38,514 bases of DNA from Pauljensenia hongkongensis. GTDB lineage: Bacteria; Actinomycetota; Actinomycetes; Actinomycetales; Actinomycetaceae. The translations under genes and the position numbers were made by a program. The notes under the pieces were generated by a model, which saw nothing but the letters and a program-made list of their open reading frames with translations, was not told the DNA's origin and did not search any database. Within the stretch, counting starts at the first letter, position 1; every line of letters starts with the position of its first letter. Below are positions 8,893-17,607 of the stretch, piece after piece. Location: the NCBI RefSeq assembly GCF_001746855.1, contig NZ_CP017298.1, positions 276,051 through 314,564 of the forward strand, in the 5' to 3' direction.

Positions 8893-9516
8893 TCAGTATC
8901 CTCGTCCGTCGTAGCGGGTGTCATCGTCGAAGTCTATGGGCTCGGGCTCGGGGGCGTGCCCCGCCAGGTGGAAGAGGCGCACCAGTGCGGTGCCGCGCAG
9001 GGAACGGACCTGGGTGACGTCCGTGTTGTGGGCCGAGCGCGCCAACTGGATGCGGTAGCACGTGGCGTCGAGGGCCTCCAGTCGCGCCCGCGCGGGCTCG
9101 CGGGCCGCCAGCTGGCGGCGGGTGTCGTCGTCCAGGGTGTCGCGGATCGCGCGCGACAGCGCGGACGCCTTCTCCAGGCACCTGCGCACGTCGACGGGGT
9201 CGGCGGCGGGGGCGGCGCCGGAGCGCCGGTCGAGTCCGTCGCAGCTGAGCTGGTCCGCCGAGTCGGCGACCGAGGCGTTGGCGACCTCGGTGAGGCAGGC
9301 GCCCGCGCGCCGGCCCAGGGCGTCCTCGCGCGCGAGCAGCAGCGTCTCGGAGGCGCGGCGCACGAGCAGGCGGGAAAGGGCGTCCCGATTGGCGAGTATG
9401 CGCTGGTGGAGGCGGTCGAGCCTCCTGGCGCCCATCACGCACAGGTAGGCCACGACGGCGGTGAGCACGACGACGACCACTGCGATGACGACGAGGTGCG
9501 TCTGGAAGTGCATCAT
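8893..9516 (-). CDS. Single-pass membrane protein, weakly LemA-like
   Basis: 207 aa, function unknown. One strongly hydrophobic N-terminal helix (residues 7-28) is followed by an Arg/Ala/Leu-rich, probably helical domain. The outline (membrane anchor, helical bundle, C-terminal RSLRGTALVRLFHL then an acidic tail) recalls LemA proteins, whose C-terminus has a similar N-x-x-x-x-x-FP-x-x-x-x-A-x-x-F stretch, but the key residues differ. ATG 9516 overlaps the pimA stop (ATGA) behind GGAGGAGG; ATG 9513 is an alternative. A membrane protein also follows pimA in mycobacteria. Its place in the operon suggests an envelope role. Confidence 0.6.
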   Translation of the reverse strand: MMHFQTHLVVIAVVVVVLTAVVAYLCVMGARRLDRLHQRILANRDALSRLLVRRASETLLLAREDALGRRAGACLTEVANASVADSADQLSCDGLDRRSGAAPAADPVDVRRCLEKASALSRAIRDTLDDDTRRQLAAREPARARLEALDATCYRIQLARSAHNTDVTQVRSLRGTALVRLFHLAGHAPEPEPIDFDDDTRYDGRGY

Positions 9517-10685
9517 CGGCCCTCCTCCCCCCTGCCGCGGATGAGGTTGCGGGCGCTGCGGCTCCCAGAGACAGCCGGGCTGCCCGTGTCGATGGCGAGC
9601 TTGTACACCTCGTAGACCTTGTCGGCCACGACCTCCCAGTCGTACTGGAGGCTGGCCGCCTCCCCTGCCCTGGCGATCCCCTCGAGCCGCTGTGGATCGC
9701 CGAGCAGCGCGATCAGCTCGTCGGCCAGCGACGCGGCGCTGCCCGTCTCGAAGAGGACGCCGAAGCGCCCGTCGCCCAGCACAGCGCGGAACGCCTCGAT
9801 ACCGGAGGCGACGACGGCGGTGCCGGCGGCCATCGCCTCGACGAGGACGATCCCGAAGGACTCGCCGCCCGTCTGGGGGGCCACGTAGGCGCTGGCGCCC
9901 GCCAGCAGCGACTCCTTCTCGGGGTCGGTGATGCCGCCCAGGAACTGGACCCTGTCCCCGAAACGGGCGAGTCCGGAGCGGATCGCGTCCGCCTCGCCGC
10001 GCCCGGCGATGAGGAACCGCGCGCCGGGGACGGCCTCGAGCACGCGGGGGATGGCGGCGGCGAAGACCGGCAGGCCCTTGCGGGGCTCGTCGAGGCGCCC
10101 CAGGAAGACGACCACGGGGGCGCCGTCGCGGGCCCGCCACGGCTCGATGGGCTCGGCGCCGCGGAACGAGGCCGTGTCGACGCCGTTGGGGATGATGACC
10201 GCGTCCCCTCCGTGGTGCTCGATGAGGGTGCGCCGCGCCTCGCTGGACACGGCGATCCGCACGGCGATCCGCTCCATGTAGGGGCGCATGGGGGCCGAGG
10301 CGATCGACCGCGACAGCGAGCGCGTGAGCGCAGCGTGGAACGTGGCGACCAGGGGGGCGCCAGACAGGATCGTGGCGGCCATGGACACCGAGGGGACCAC
10401 CGGCTCGTGGACGTGGACGACGTCGAAGTCCCCGTCGGCCAGCCACCTGCGGGTGCGGGCGAAGGCGGCGGGGCTGATCGAGATGTTGGCGACCGAGCCG
10501 TTGAAGGGGACGGAGACCGACGATCCGGCGCTGGTGACCCACTCCGGCAGGCCGGGGGCGCTGGAGGGGCTGAGCACCCGCACGTCGTGCCCGCGGCTGC
10601 GCAGCTTGAGCGCCAGGTCGCGGATGTGGAAGCCCACCCCCCCGGGGACGTCCCACGAGTAGGGGTTGACGATGCCGATTCTCAT
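9513..10685 (-). CDS. pimA: Phosphatidylinositol alpha-mannosyltransferase
   Basis: 390 aa, GT4 family, GT-B fold. PimA moves mannose from GDP-mannose to the 2-position of inositol in phosphatidylinositol on the inner membrane face. The N-terminus MRIGIVNPYSWDVPGGVGFH is typical. The donor-site region is PQTGGESFGIVLVEAMAAGTAVVAS with the conserved E-x7-E. The C-terminus extends into a basic tail (RSARNLIRGRGEE). ATG 10685 shares ATGA with the patA stop. Upstream of ATG the frame stays open but reads as a shadow of patA. Both pgsA and patA precede it in the same operon, which makes PimA far likelier than a generic glycosyltransferase. Confidence 0.9.
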   Translation of the reverse strand: MRIGIVNPYSWDVPGGVGFHIRDLALKLRSRGHDVRVLSPSSAPGLPEWVTSAGSSVSVPFNGSVANISISPAAFARTRRWLADGDFDVVHVHEPVVPSVSMAATILSGAPLVATFHAALTRSLSRSIASAPMRPYMERIAVRIAVSSEARRTLIEHHGGDAVIIPNGVDTASFRGAEPIEPWRARDGAPVVVFLGRLDEPRKGLPVFAAAIPRVLEAVPGARFLIAGRGEADAIRSGLARFGDRVQFLGGITDPEKESLLAGASAYVAPQTGGESFGIVLVEAMAAGTAVVASGIEAFRAVLGDGRFGVLFETGSAASLADELIALLGDPQRLEGIARAGEAASLQYDWEVVADKVYEVYKLAIDTGSPAVSGSRSARNLIRGRGEEGR

Positions 10686-11608
10686 TGCCCCGCCCCCCTG
10701 CTGCGGTGGGCCGCGCGGGCGCGGGCGAGCCGCTCGGGGTCGAGGTCCTCGGTGTAGACCTTCTGCATCATGTGCCAGTCCTCGGGTTTGTCGGCGAGCA
10801 TCCCCGTGAAGGCGTCCACCCACGCCTGGGTGAGGGCCTCGACTTCGTTCGCGCCCCCGCCGGGCGCGGCGGTGATGGGGCCGGCGAGCTCGACGCGCAC
10901 GGAGGCGACGGGCGCGTCCTCGTCCGCGTAGGACACGCACGCGGCGTACAGGGGGCGCGAGAGCCTGTGGGCGAGGGCGGCGGGCCCCGCCGCCACGAGG
11001 GCGCGGTGCCCCGCGAAGTCGACCTCGATCCCGGCTCCTGAGATGTCCCGGTCGGCCAGCAGCGGCACCAGGACCGAGCGCCCCCTGACGCGCTCGACCA
11101 GGGTGTCGAAGACGGACTCGCCCTTGCCCACGCCGATGATCTCCATGCCCAGTCCCTCGCGCAGCCGCACGAAGGAGTCGAACAGGGAGGGCGGCTCCAC
11201 CCGTTCGGCGACGGTGACGACGGTGCGCCCGTGCGCGCACACCCACGCCCCGGCCCGGTCCCACGAGCCGGAGTGCCCGAGCGCGAGGACCACGGGGCCG
11301 TCCTCGGAGGCTTCTTCGATGCGGTCGAAGTCCTCGAAGACGACGCGCTCGAGCAGCGGCGCGCCCTTCGGGGAGCCGAGCACGAGCTGTTCGGCGTAGT
11401 TGCGGATGTGGGATTCGACGGCCCGCACCACCAGTTCCTGGTCCGGCTCCCCGCCGGTGAGGCGGCGCAGGTTGGAGCGCAACTGGTCCACGTTGGCCCC
11501 GCCCCTGCGCGCCGCCCGGCGGGCGCCCGCCCGGGCAGCGGAGAGCACCCACCGCAACGGGAGGCGGGGGGCCAGGGCGAAGGCCACCGAAAGGGCGGAG
11601 AACCTCAT
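10682..11608 (-). CDS. patA: Phosphatidylinositol mannoside acyltransferase (LPLAT family)
   Basis: 308 aa. It belongs to the lysophospholipid/HtrB-type acyltransferases and carries the HX4D motif in GHSGSWDRAG. In mycobacteria PatA acylates the mannose of PIM1/PIM2, using acyl-CoA at the membrane. An amphipathic N-terminus (FALAPRLPLRWVLSAA) fits membrane association. A second block, VPLLADRDISGAGIEVDFAG, matches the family. ATG 11608 shares ATGA with the pgsA stop, and its own stop overlaps the pimA start, so the three are tightly coupled. Confidence 0.85.
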   Translation of the reverse strand: MRFSALSVAFALAPRLPLRWVLSAARAGARRAARRGGANVDQLRSNLRRLTGGEPDQELVVRAVESHIRNYAEQLVLGSPKGAPLLERVVFEDFDRIEEASEDGPVVLALGHSGSWDRAGAWVCAHGRTVVTVAERVEPPSLFDSFVRLREGLGMEIIGVGKGESVFDTLVERVRGRSVLVPLLADRDISGAGIEVDFAGHRALVAAGPAALAHRLSRPLYAACVSYADEDAPVASVRVELAGPITAAPGGGANEVEALTQAWVDAFTGMLADKPEDWHMMQKVYTEDLDPERLARARAAHRSRGAGQ

Positions 11609-12234
11609 GCGCCCTCCGCCTCGTCGATGTGGCGCGCGGTGTACCACACGCGCTGGCCGACGGTGATGAACGAGGCGAGGGCCACCCACGTCAGCCCCAC
11701 GACGAAGACCCACGCACTGGCGCCCAGGTCCATGATCATCGCGGAGCCCATGGCGATGAGGAGCCTGTCGGTGCGCTCGGCGATCCCGAGCTTCGCGGTC
11801 ACGCCGACGGACTCGGCGCGGGCGCGCGCGTAGGGGACGGCGGCGGCCCCGACGATGGAGGCCAGGCCCGCGATGACGGCCCACGTGCGGGCGGTCCCCT
11901 CCTCCATGTGGAAGACCGCGTAGTAGGTGAGGGAGGCGAAGACCGCGCCGTCGCCGAGGCGGTCCAGGGTGGAGTCGAAGAAGGCGCCGAAGCGGGTGCC
12001 GCCCGTCGTCATCCTGGCCAGGGTGCCGTCGACGGAGTCCCCGAACATGATGACCGCCAACGCGGTCCCGCCCTGCCAGATCCACCCCTGTGCGACGACG
12101 CCGAAGGCGACCGCGATCGTGGCGGCGGTGCCGAAGGCGGTCACCATGTTGGGGGTGACGCCCGCCTTGGCGAGGAGCCGGGCCAGCGGTGTGAAAACGG
12201 CCCTCGGGATGGAGCGCCCGTGGTTGCCCAGCAT
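11605..12234 (-). CDS. pgsA: Phosphatidylinositol phosphate synthase (CDP-alcohol phosphatidyltransferase)
   Basis: 209 aa. The CDP-alcohol phosphotransferase signature is complete: D66, D69-G70, A73-R74, G83, D87 and D91 in GDSVDGTLAR...GAFFDSTLD. About six membrane helices are visible. In actinobacteria the enzyme next to patA/pimA joins CDP-diacylglycerol to inositol-1-phosphate, giving phosphatidylinositol phosphate. It lies three bases downstream of the HIT gene and overlaps patA. Phosphatidylglycerophosphate synthase is the alternative, but the neighbours favour inositol. Confidence 0.88.
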   Translation of the reverse strand: MLGNHGRSIPRAVFTPLARLLAKAGVTPNMVTAFGTAATIAVAFGVVAQGWIWQGGTALAVIMFGDSVDGTLARMTTGGTRFGAFFDSTLDRLGDGAVFASLTYYAVFHMEEGTARTWAVIAGLASIVGAAAVPYARARAESVGVTAKLGIAERTDRLLIAMGSAMIMDLGASAWVFVVGLTWVALASFITVGQRVWYTARHIDEAEGA

Positions 12235-12237
12235 GCC

Positions 12238-12840
12238 TCAGTCCTCCTGGTCCCACGCGGCGGCCAGGGCCGATCGCGCGTCCTCGAGCAGCTCCGGGAC
12301 GGCCTTGGTGCGCGCGATGATCGGCAGGAAGTTCGCGTCGCCCGACCACCGGGGCACGATGTGCTGGTGGAGGTGGGCGGCGATGCCCGCGCCCGCGACC
12401 TCGCCCTGGTTCATGCCCAGGTTGAAACCGTGGGGGCCCGAGACCCCGCGCAGGACGCGCATGGCGGTGGCGGTGAGCTCCCCCAGCTCCACCCGTTCCC
12501 GTCCGGTGAGCTCCGTGTAGTCCGAGACGTGGCGGTACGGGCACACCAGCAGGTGGCCGGAGTTGTAGGGGAACAGGTTCATGACCACGAAGCACTCGCT
12601 CCCCCGGTGGACGACGAGCCCGTCGGCGTCCTCCTTGCCGGGGGCGGCGCAGAACGGGCACTCGTCGCGGGAGCCGTCGGCGGGCTTGCCCTCGCCGTGG
12701 ATGTACGCCATCCGGTACGGCGTCCAGAAGCGGTTGAAGGCGTCGGGGACGCCCGCCAGGGAACGGGAGTCCTCGGTGGGCAGCGGCGCCTGGGCCCCGA
12801 GGGGGCCCGCGCCGGTCGATCCGGGGTTCTGCTCGCTCAT
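12238..12840 (-). CDS. HIT-family AP4A phosphorylase-like protein
   Basis: 200 aa. The histidine triad is HLHQHIV with H156, H158 and H160; H160 would be the line of covalent catalysis. A CPFC pair at residues 61-64 and the block ENECFVVMNLFPYNSGHLL-like segment (81-98) match the branch that includes M. tuberculosis Rv2613c, reported as an AP4A phosphorylase. ATG 12840 lies two bases after the thrS stop. The N-terminal 25 residues are low-complexity and could be shorter. The thrS-HIT-pgsA order is the mycobacterial one; aminoacyl-tRNA synthetases make AP4A as a by-product, a possible reason for the pairing. Confidence 0.85.
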   Translation of the reverse strand: MSEQNPGSTGAGPLGAQAPLPTEDSRSLAGVPDAFNRFWTPYRMAYIHGEGKPADGSRDECPFCAAPGKEDADGLVVHRGSECFVVMNLFPYNSGHLLVCPYRHVSDYTELTGRERVELGELTATAMRVLRGVSGPHGFNLGMNQGEVAGAGIAAHLHQHIVPRWSGDANFLPIIARTKAVPELLEDARSALAAAWDQED

Positions 12841-12842
12841 GG

Positions 12843-14852
12843 TCAGGCCCGGTCGATGCCCTCGACGGCGTCGTGGTTGGCGCGCGAGGCCACGTGGCGG
12901 GCGATGAGCTCCACCGCCCGGTCCACGGGGATCCCGTTGTGCTGGGACCCGTCGCGCAGGCGGAAGGACACGGCCCCCGCCTCGGCGTCCTCCCCGCCGG
13001 CGATGAGGGTGAAGGGCACCTTCTCCTTCGCGGCGTTGCGGATCTTCTTGCCGAAGCGGTCGTCGGAGAGGTCCGTTTCCACGCGGATGCCGCGCTCGCG
13101 CAGCTTGGCGGCGACCTCCTCCACGTAGTCGTCGAAGGCGCTGGCCACGGGCACGAGCCTGACCTGGACGGGGGCGAGCCACGCGGGGAACGCGCCCGCG
13201 TAGTGCTCGGTGAGCACGCCGATGAAGCGCTCGATGGCGCCGAACTTGGCCGAGTGGATCATGACCGGCTCGTGGCGGGCCCCGTCGGCGGCCGTGTACT
13301 CCAGGCCGAAGCGGTGGGGCTGGTTGAAATCGTACTGGATGGTCGACATCTGCCACGTGCGCCTGATGGCGTCCTTGGCCTGCACGGAGATCTTCGGGCC
13401 GTAGAAGGCCGCGCCGCCCGGGTCGTCGACCACCCGCAGCCCGTTCTCCTGGGCGCATTCGGCGGCGATGTCGGCAAGGATCCGCGTCGCGTCGGCCCAC
13501 TGCTCGTCGGAGCCGATGAACTTGTCCTTCTTCGCGCCGTCCTCGTCGCGGGTGGAGACCTCCAGGTAGAAGTCCTCCATGCCGAAGTCCTTGAGCAGGG
13601 TGAGCACGAAGGTCAGGAGGTGGCGCACCTCGCCGGGGGCCTGTTCGGGCGTGCAGTAGGAGTGGGAGTCGTCCTGGGTGATCGACCGCACCCGGGTGAG
13701 GCCCTGGAGCACACCGGACTTCTCGTTGCGGTAAACGGTGCCGAACTCGAAGAACCGCAACGGCAGCTCGCGGTAGGACCGGCCCCTGGAGCGGAAGATG
13801 AGGTTGTGCATCGGGCAGTTCATGGCCTTGAGGTAGTAGGCCTGGCCCTCGTCGTCCATCGGGGGGAACATGCCGTCGGCGTAGTAGGGCAGGTGGCCGG
13901 AGGTGTGGAACAGTTCCGCCTTGGAGATGTGGGGCGTGCCCACGTACTGGAAGCCGTTGGCGATGTGCGCCTCGCGCACGTAGTCCTCCATGACGCGCTT
14001 GAGGACGCCGCCCTTGGGGTGGAAGACGGGCAGGCCGGGGCCGATCTCCTCGGGGAAGCTGAACAGGTCCAGCTCGGCGCCCAGGCGCCGGTGGTCGCGG
14101 CGCTCGGCCTCCTTGAGGCGCTCCTGGTAGGCGACCAGGTCGTCCTTGGAGGCCCACGCTGTGCCGTAGATGCGCTGCAGTTGGTCGCCGTTCTGGTCGC
14201 CCTTCCAGTAGGCTGCCGACGACTTGGTGAGGGCGAAGCCGTTGCCGATCAGCTTCGTGGAGGGCAGGTGGGGCCCGCGGCACAGGTCCTTCCACGCGAC
14301 CGTCCCGTCGCGGCGCACGTTGTCGTACATGGTGAGGCCGCCACCGCCGACCTCGACGGAGGCCCCCTCGGCGCCCTTGCCCTTCGTGGTGACCAGTTCG
14401 AGCTTGTAGGGCTGGTCGGCCAGCTCGAGGCGGGCCTCGTCCTCGCTGATCTCGCGGCGCACGAAGCGCTGGCCCTCCTTGACGATGCGCTTCATGCGCT
14501 TCTCGAGGTCGCGCAGCAGCTCGGGCGTGACTGCGTCGATATTGCCGAAGTCGTAGTAGAAGCCGTCGGTGATGAAGGGCCCGATGCCCAGGTCCACGTC
14601 GGGGAAGACGTCCTGGACCGCCTGGGCGAGCACGTGGGTGGCGCTGTGGCGCAGGATGTCCAGGCCGTCCGGGGAGTCCAGGGCGATGGCCTCCACGCGG
14701 GTGCCCGCCTCGAGTTCGGTGTCCAGGTCGCGGGGGGCCCCGTCGACTTTGATGGCGACGACGGAGCGGTCGCCCGCGTACCAGGCCGTGCCCGTGGTCC
14801 CCGCCTCGATGGTGGTCGCTTGTCCGTCGATGACGAGGTCGAAAGTGGGCAC
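12843..14852 (-). CDS. thrS: Threonyl-tRNA synthetase
   Basis: 669 aa, full length for a class II ThrRS. Domains in order: TGS (1-60), the editing domain with [11 protein letters not shown] (about 70-95), SAD, the catalytic core ([16 protein letters not shown], the zinc Cys in [12 protein letters not shown]-like [17 protein letters not shown], motif 3 GLEYTAADG), and the anticodon-binding domain (VRLVPVA to the C-terminus). GTG 14852 is chosen because AGGAG lies five bases upstream and the TGS domain starts there; the open frame extends to a TTG without a binding site. It heads the pgsA-patA-pimA operon. Confidence 0.95.
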   Translation of the reverse strand: MPTFDLVIDGQATTIEAGTTGTAWYAGDRSVVAIKVDGAPRDLDTELEAGTRVEAIALDSPDGLDILRHSATHVLAQAVQDVFPDVDLGIGPFITDGFYYDFGNIDAVTPELLRDLEKRMKRIVKEGQRFVRREISEDEARLELADQPYKLELVTTKGKGAEGASVEVGGGGLTMYDNVRRDGTVAWKDLCRGPHLPSTKLIGNGFALTKSSAAYWKGDQNGDQLQRIYGTAWASKDDLVAYQERLKEAERRDHRRLGAELDLFSFPEEIGPGLPVFHPKGGVLKRVMEDYVREAHIANGFQYVGTPHISKAELFHTSGHLPYYADGMFPPMDDEGQAYYLKAMNCPMHNLIFRSRGRSYRELPLRFFEFGTVYRNEKSGVLQGLTRVRSITQDDSHSYCTPEQAPGEVRHLLTFVLTLLKDFGMEDFYLEVSTRDEDGAKKDKFIGSDEQWADATRILADIAAECAQENGLRVVDDPGGAAFYGPKISVQAKDAIRRTWQMSTIQYDFNQPHRFGLEYTAADGARHEPVMIHSAKFGAIERFIGVLTEHYAGAFPAWLAPVQVRLVPVASAFDDYVEEVAAKLRERGIRVETDLSDDRFGKKIRNAAKEKVPFTLIAGGEDAEAGAVSFRLRDGSQHNGIPVDRAVELIARHVASRANHDAVEGIDRA

Positions 14853-14881
14853 GGTGGCTCCTCGGGTCGGTGTGTTCGAAG

Positions 14882-14899
14882 GCGCGGGAGTCCCCGCGC
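14882..14899 (-). promoter_or_regulatory. Hairpin in the thrS leader
   Basis: A perfect 7-base stem (14882-14888 with 14893-14899) with a four-base loop lies 30 bases before the thrS start and after the putative promoter. It may be a leader structure or the terminator of the FemX-like gene. It lacks the features of a T-box riboswitch. Confidence 0.35.
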
Positions 14900-14914
14900 T
14901 CGGGATCAATGGCG

Positions 14915-14942
14915 ATTCTACCCGCTAGTGCGGCGGCGTCAG
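14915..14942 (-). promoter_or_regulatory. Putative promoter of the thrS-pimA operon
   Basis: On the minus strand CTGACG (complement of 14937-14942), a 16-base spacer and TAGAAT (complement of 14915-14920) make a fair sigma-A type promoter. The -35 overlaps the stop codon of the FemX-like gene. The predicted leader is about 55 bases. Confidence 0.4.
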
Positions 14943-15964
14943 GAGCGGCGCATCCTCCTCTTCACGGACATGGCCGCCCGCAGGGAGCGGTAGGTGGTCC
15001 TCTTGACGGGCATCTCCCATCCGCCGGGCACGTCCGTGAAGTGCGAGGCGAAGGCGATCTTGTACTTGCCGACGCGGAACAGCTCGGGGCAGCGCGCCGA
15101 GTGGGCGCCCATGAGGTCGAAGCCCCTGACCCCCTCGGAGGCCAGCGCGGCGGCGGCCAGAAAGTCCAGGGCAGGGGGCTGGCGGAGTTTGCGGGCCTTG
15201 TCGGTGGAGGCGCCGTACTCGGCCTGGGCGCGGATCCCCTGGATGAGGCAGAGGTCCCAGCACAGGACGGCGCCCTCGGAGTCGCGCATCGAGAAGATGC
15301 GGGCGTGCTCGGGGCCCAGGGACGACAGGAGGTCCAGGTAGACCTGCTTGGGGTGGGGGCGGAAGCCGTCGCGCTCGGCGGTCTCCTCCATGACGGCGTA
15401 GTACTCGTCGATGACCTCGAGGGCGCGGCCGGTGTCCTCGTGGAAGGTGATGCCCTCGGCCTTGCCCTTCTTCAGGCCGCTCCGGATCGACCGCTTGCCC
15501 GACTTGGGCATGGTGTCCAGGATCGCCTCCTCGGTCTTGCCTGAGGTGTCGATGACGACGGTGCGGTCGTAGCTGATGGTCTGCATCGGCATGTGCAGGT
15601 CGGGGTGCTGGTACCAGGCGTGGAGCCGGACGAAGGCGACGGAGCGGTCGCGGGAGCGGATCTCGCGCAGCAGGTCGGCGCGCAGCGCCTCCTCGCGCTC
15701 GGGCGTGGCCTCGCGCAGCCACACGGGCCCCCATTTGGCCCACAGGAAGCGCACTCCACGCAGCGAGTAGTTGTACAGGGTGAGGAAGGCGATGAGTTTG
15801 CCGTCCTCGCACCACTTGTAGCGCCCCCACAGCGAGTGGCCCTGCGACGCCTCGAACGCCTCCCACACGCATGCCTGCTCGACGGGCAGCGCGCTGTCCT
15901 GGAAGCCCGAGGCCGCCGCGGTCTTCTCCTCGACGCCGATGGGTATGAGCTGGGTTTCGGGCAT
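14939..15964 (-). CDS. FemAB/FemX-type peptidoglycan bridge aminoacyltransferase
   Basis: 341 aa, a double GNAT fold as in FemX. The N-terminal domain holds HSLWGRYKWC and the acceptor-site block LLREIRSRDRSVAFVRLHAW; the C-terminal domain holds VLCWDLCLIQG, EYGAS and GFDLMGAH, followed by the typical KYKIAFASHF stretch. Fem enzymes add amino acids from aminoacyl-tRNA to the stem-peptide Lys/Orn of lipid II. ATG 15964 has GAAGGA five bases before it. The coiled-coil tRNA arm of FemA is absent, as in single-residue-adding FemX types. The next gene upstream is an ATP-grasp ligase, which suggests a two-enzyme bridge pathway. Confidence 0.75.
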   Translation of the reverse strand: MPETQLIPIGVEEKTAAASGFQDSALPVEQACVWEAFEASQGHSLWGRYKWCEDGKLIAFLTLYNYSLRGVRFLWAKWGPVWLREATPEREEALRADLLREIRSRDRSVAFVRLHAWYQHPDLHMPMQTISYDRTVVIDTSGKTEEAILDTMPKSGKRSIRSGLKKGKAEGITFHEDTGRALEVIDEYYAVMEETAERDGFRPHPKQVYLDLLSSLGPEHARIFSMRDSEGAVLCWDLCLIQGIRAQAEYGASTDKARKLRQPPALDFLAAAALASEGVRGFDLMGAHSARCPELFRVGKYKIAFASHFTDVPGGWEMPVKRTTYRSLRAAMSVKRRMRRS

Positions 15965-16082
15965 GGCTGTCCTTCGTCGCGTTACGGGCTGTGGCTGGTC
16001 AGAGTCTAACAAGCGCTCTCCCCCGATCCGCGGGAGCGGGGTGATCGTGCTGTTCTCCACACGGGCCGCCCCGGCGCCCGGA

Positions 16083-16102
16083 CCGGTCCCGCAAGGGACT
16101 GG
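16083..16102 (-). terminator. Hairpin with GCAA loop after the ATP-grasp gene
   Basis: An 8-bp stem (16083-16090 with 16095-16102, one G-T pair) closes a GCAA loop 97 bases after the ATP-grasp stop. No T tract follows. The same 234-base gap (15965-16198) holds three copies of ACGGGCCGC (16061, 16121, 16155); the last two extend to about 16 bases with one inserted C. TAGACT (complement of 16003-16008) could be the -10 box of the FemX-like gene. Confidence 0.4.
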
Positions 16103-16198
16103 GGCGCTCCGCGCAGCGGGACGGGCCGCGCCCCCGGGTCCCACATGAAGGCGGACGGGCCGCGCCCCGGGCGCCACCGGGGGAACCGGGCGGCGGGG

Positions 16199-17449
16199 TC
16201 AGTAGGAGGTCTGCGTGGGCTCGGGGTAGTAGCGCGCGAACTTGCGGCGGTGGTTCTGCTTCTGCAACCACACGGCCAGGTTGCGGCGCAGGTTCTTCTC
16301 CGCGGGGTTGAGGAGCAGGTCGAAGCGGCGCCCGTCGCGGATGATGCCCTTGACCCTCCGTTTGAGGGCGGGGTCGACGATGTAGCGCAGCAGCAGGGAG
16401 TCGGGCACCATCGTGTACAGGATCTCGCGCGTGGCGCGCACCTGCTCGCAGCGCTGCCCGTCGATGAGGTCGGCGACCATGGGGACCACCGGGTTCGCGC
16501 CCGCGGCCGCCATGTACCAGTTGTTGCGCCCGATCCTGGGGTTCACCTCGAAGAACACCGCCCGGCCGTCGCGGGGGTCGATCTTGACATCGAAGTTCGC
16601 GAAGCCCCGGTAGCCCGAGCCCGCCAGCAGTTCGACGGCCCCCTCCCACAGCTCGGGGAACTCCTCTGTGATCATCGCGACGGGGTTGCCGATCATCGTG
16701 GGCGCGTGGTCCTCCAGCAGGACGCGCGCCGACCCGATCAGGGTGGTCTCCCCGTGGGAGTCGACGTAGGCGGTGATGGAGCGCATCTGCGTGTTGTCGC
16801 CGGGTATGAGCTCCTGGACCAGGAAGGAGTCGCGGAACCCCGCGGAGCGCAGGGTCCGCCACAGCCCGTCGAGCTCCTCCGGGGAGTCGATGAACCAGAT
16901 CTTGCGCTTCCCCTCGAACTCGAGGACGTCGTAGGGCTCCCCGTTGGCCGCTTTGGCCACCACCGGGAAGGGGATGTCGATGGCAGGGGCGGCCCACGCC
17001 CCGTCGTCGGCCCCGGAGAAGTCCACCACGACGGTGCGCGGCGTCGGGATCCCCGCCTTCTCGCACGCCCGGGTGAAGCGGGCCTTGTCGGTGAGGGCGG
17101 CCATGGCCTCCAGCGACGGGAAGGGCAGGGCGTAGTGGCGCCCCAGTTCCTCGTGGTTGCGGGCCACGAACGCGGAGAAGATGTCGTGGTTGGCCATGAG
17201 GACGAGCCGCTTGGAGGGGTGGTCCCGCGCGATGCCCATGAGGGCGTCCATGAGCTGGGCGTCCGAGGCGTGGGCCGGGATGCGGCGCACGTCGAAGAAG
17301 TTCGACCCGGTGATCGACTCGGTGGGCAGACTGCCCACGCACAGGCACCTGCAGCCGAAGGCCTCGTTGAAGCACCTGCCGATGCCGTAGACGCCGAAGT
17401 CCCCCCCGATGATGACGGGAAGGATGTCGGTGCGCGGTGACATTGCCAT
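16199..17449 (-). CDS. ATP-grasp carboxylate-amine ligase, D-aspartate ligase-like
   Basis: 416 aa. An N-terminal pre-ATP-grasp domain starts with VIIGGDFGVYGIGRCFNEAF. The ATP-grasp core has FPVVAKAANGEPYD, FLVQELIPGD and the metal-binding FFEVNPRIGRNNWYM. The last block is close in style to enterococcal D-aspartate ligase (Asl), which ligates D-Asp to the Lys side chain of the peptidoglycan precursor. Actinomyces-type bridges often contain D-Glu or D-Asp, so a D-dicarboxylate substrate is plausible but not proven. A basic C-terminal tail (KQNHRRKFARYY) could bind membranes. ATG 17449 lies six bases after AAGGAGG. Biotin-carboxylase-like or unrelated ligases are possible. Confidence 0.7.
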   Translation of the reverse strand: MAMSPRTDILPVIIGGDFGVYGIGRCFNEAFGCRCLCVGSLPTESITGSNFFDVRRIPAHASDAQLMDALMGIARDHPSKRLVLMANHDIFSAFVARNHEELGRHYALPFPSLEAMAALTDKARFTRACEKAGIPTPRTVVVDFSGADDGAWAAPAIDIPFPVVAKAANGEPYDVLEFEGKRKIWFIDSPEELDGLWRTLRSAGFRDSFLVQELIPGDNTQMRSITAYVDSHGETTLIGSARVLLEDHAPTMIGNPVAMITEEFPELWEGAVELLAGSGYRGFANFDVKIDPRDGRAVFFEVNPRIGRNNWYMAAAGANPVVPMVADLIDGQRCEQVRATREILYTMVPDSLLLRYIVDPALKRRVKGIIRDGRRFDLLLNPAEKNLRRNLAVWLQKQNHRRKFARYYPEPTQTSY

Positions 17450-17546
17450 TGGTCCCCTCCTTGTGGGCGCTCGGGTGCCCCAAGCCTACCGGCAGGGGGC
17501 GGGCGGCGCGCCCCCCACCCTGGGAGCCCGATCCGCCCGGATGCCC

Positions 17547-17559
17547 TGTACTGTACAAT
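17547..17559 (+). promoter_or_regulatory. Putative -10 box overlapping a TGTACTGTACA palindrome
   Basis: TACAAT at 17554-17559 lies 48 bases before the small membrane-protein gene. It overlaps an 11-base palindrome (17547-17557), which could be an operator. No good -35 is present. Confidence 0.3.
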
Positions 17560-17607
17560 CCCCGTGGTGCGCGCAGCCGCGACATCCCATCTACCCGGAG
17601 GACCGCA

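Noticed and set aside
8893-12661. Very long minus-strand frames fusing the LemA-like gene, pimA or patA to upstream sequence
   Set aside because: The extra N-terminal parts are Arg/Pro/Gly-rich shadows of the neighbouring genes; ATGA overlaps give the true starts.
14853-14938. A T-box riboswitch controlling thrS
   Set aside because: The gap is only 86 bases and lacks a T-box sequence and specifier stem.
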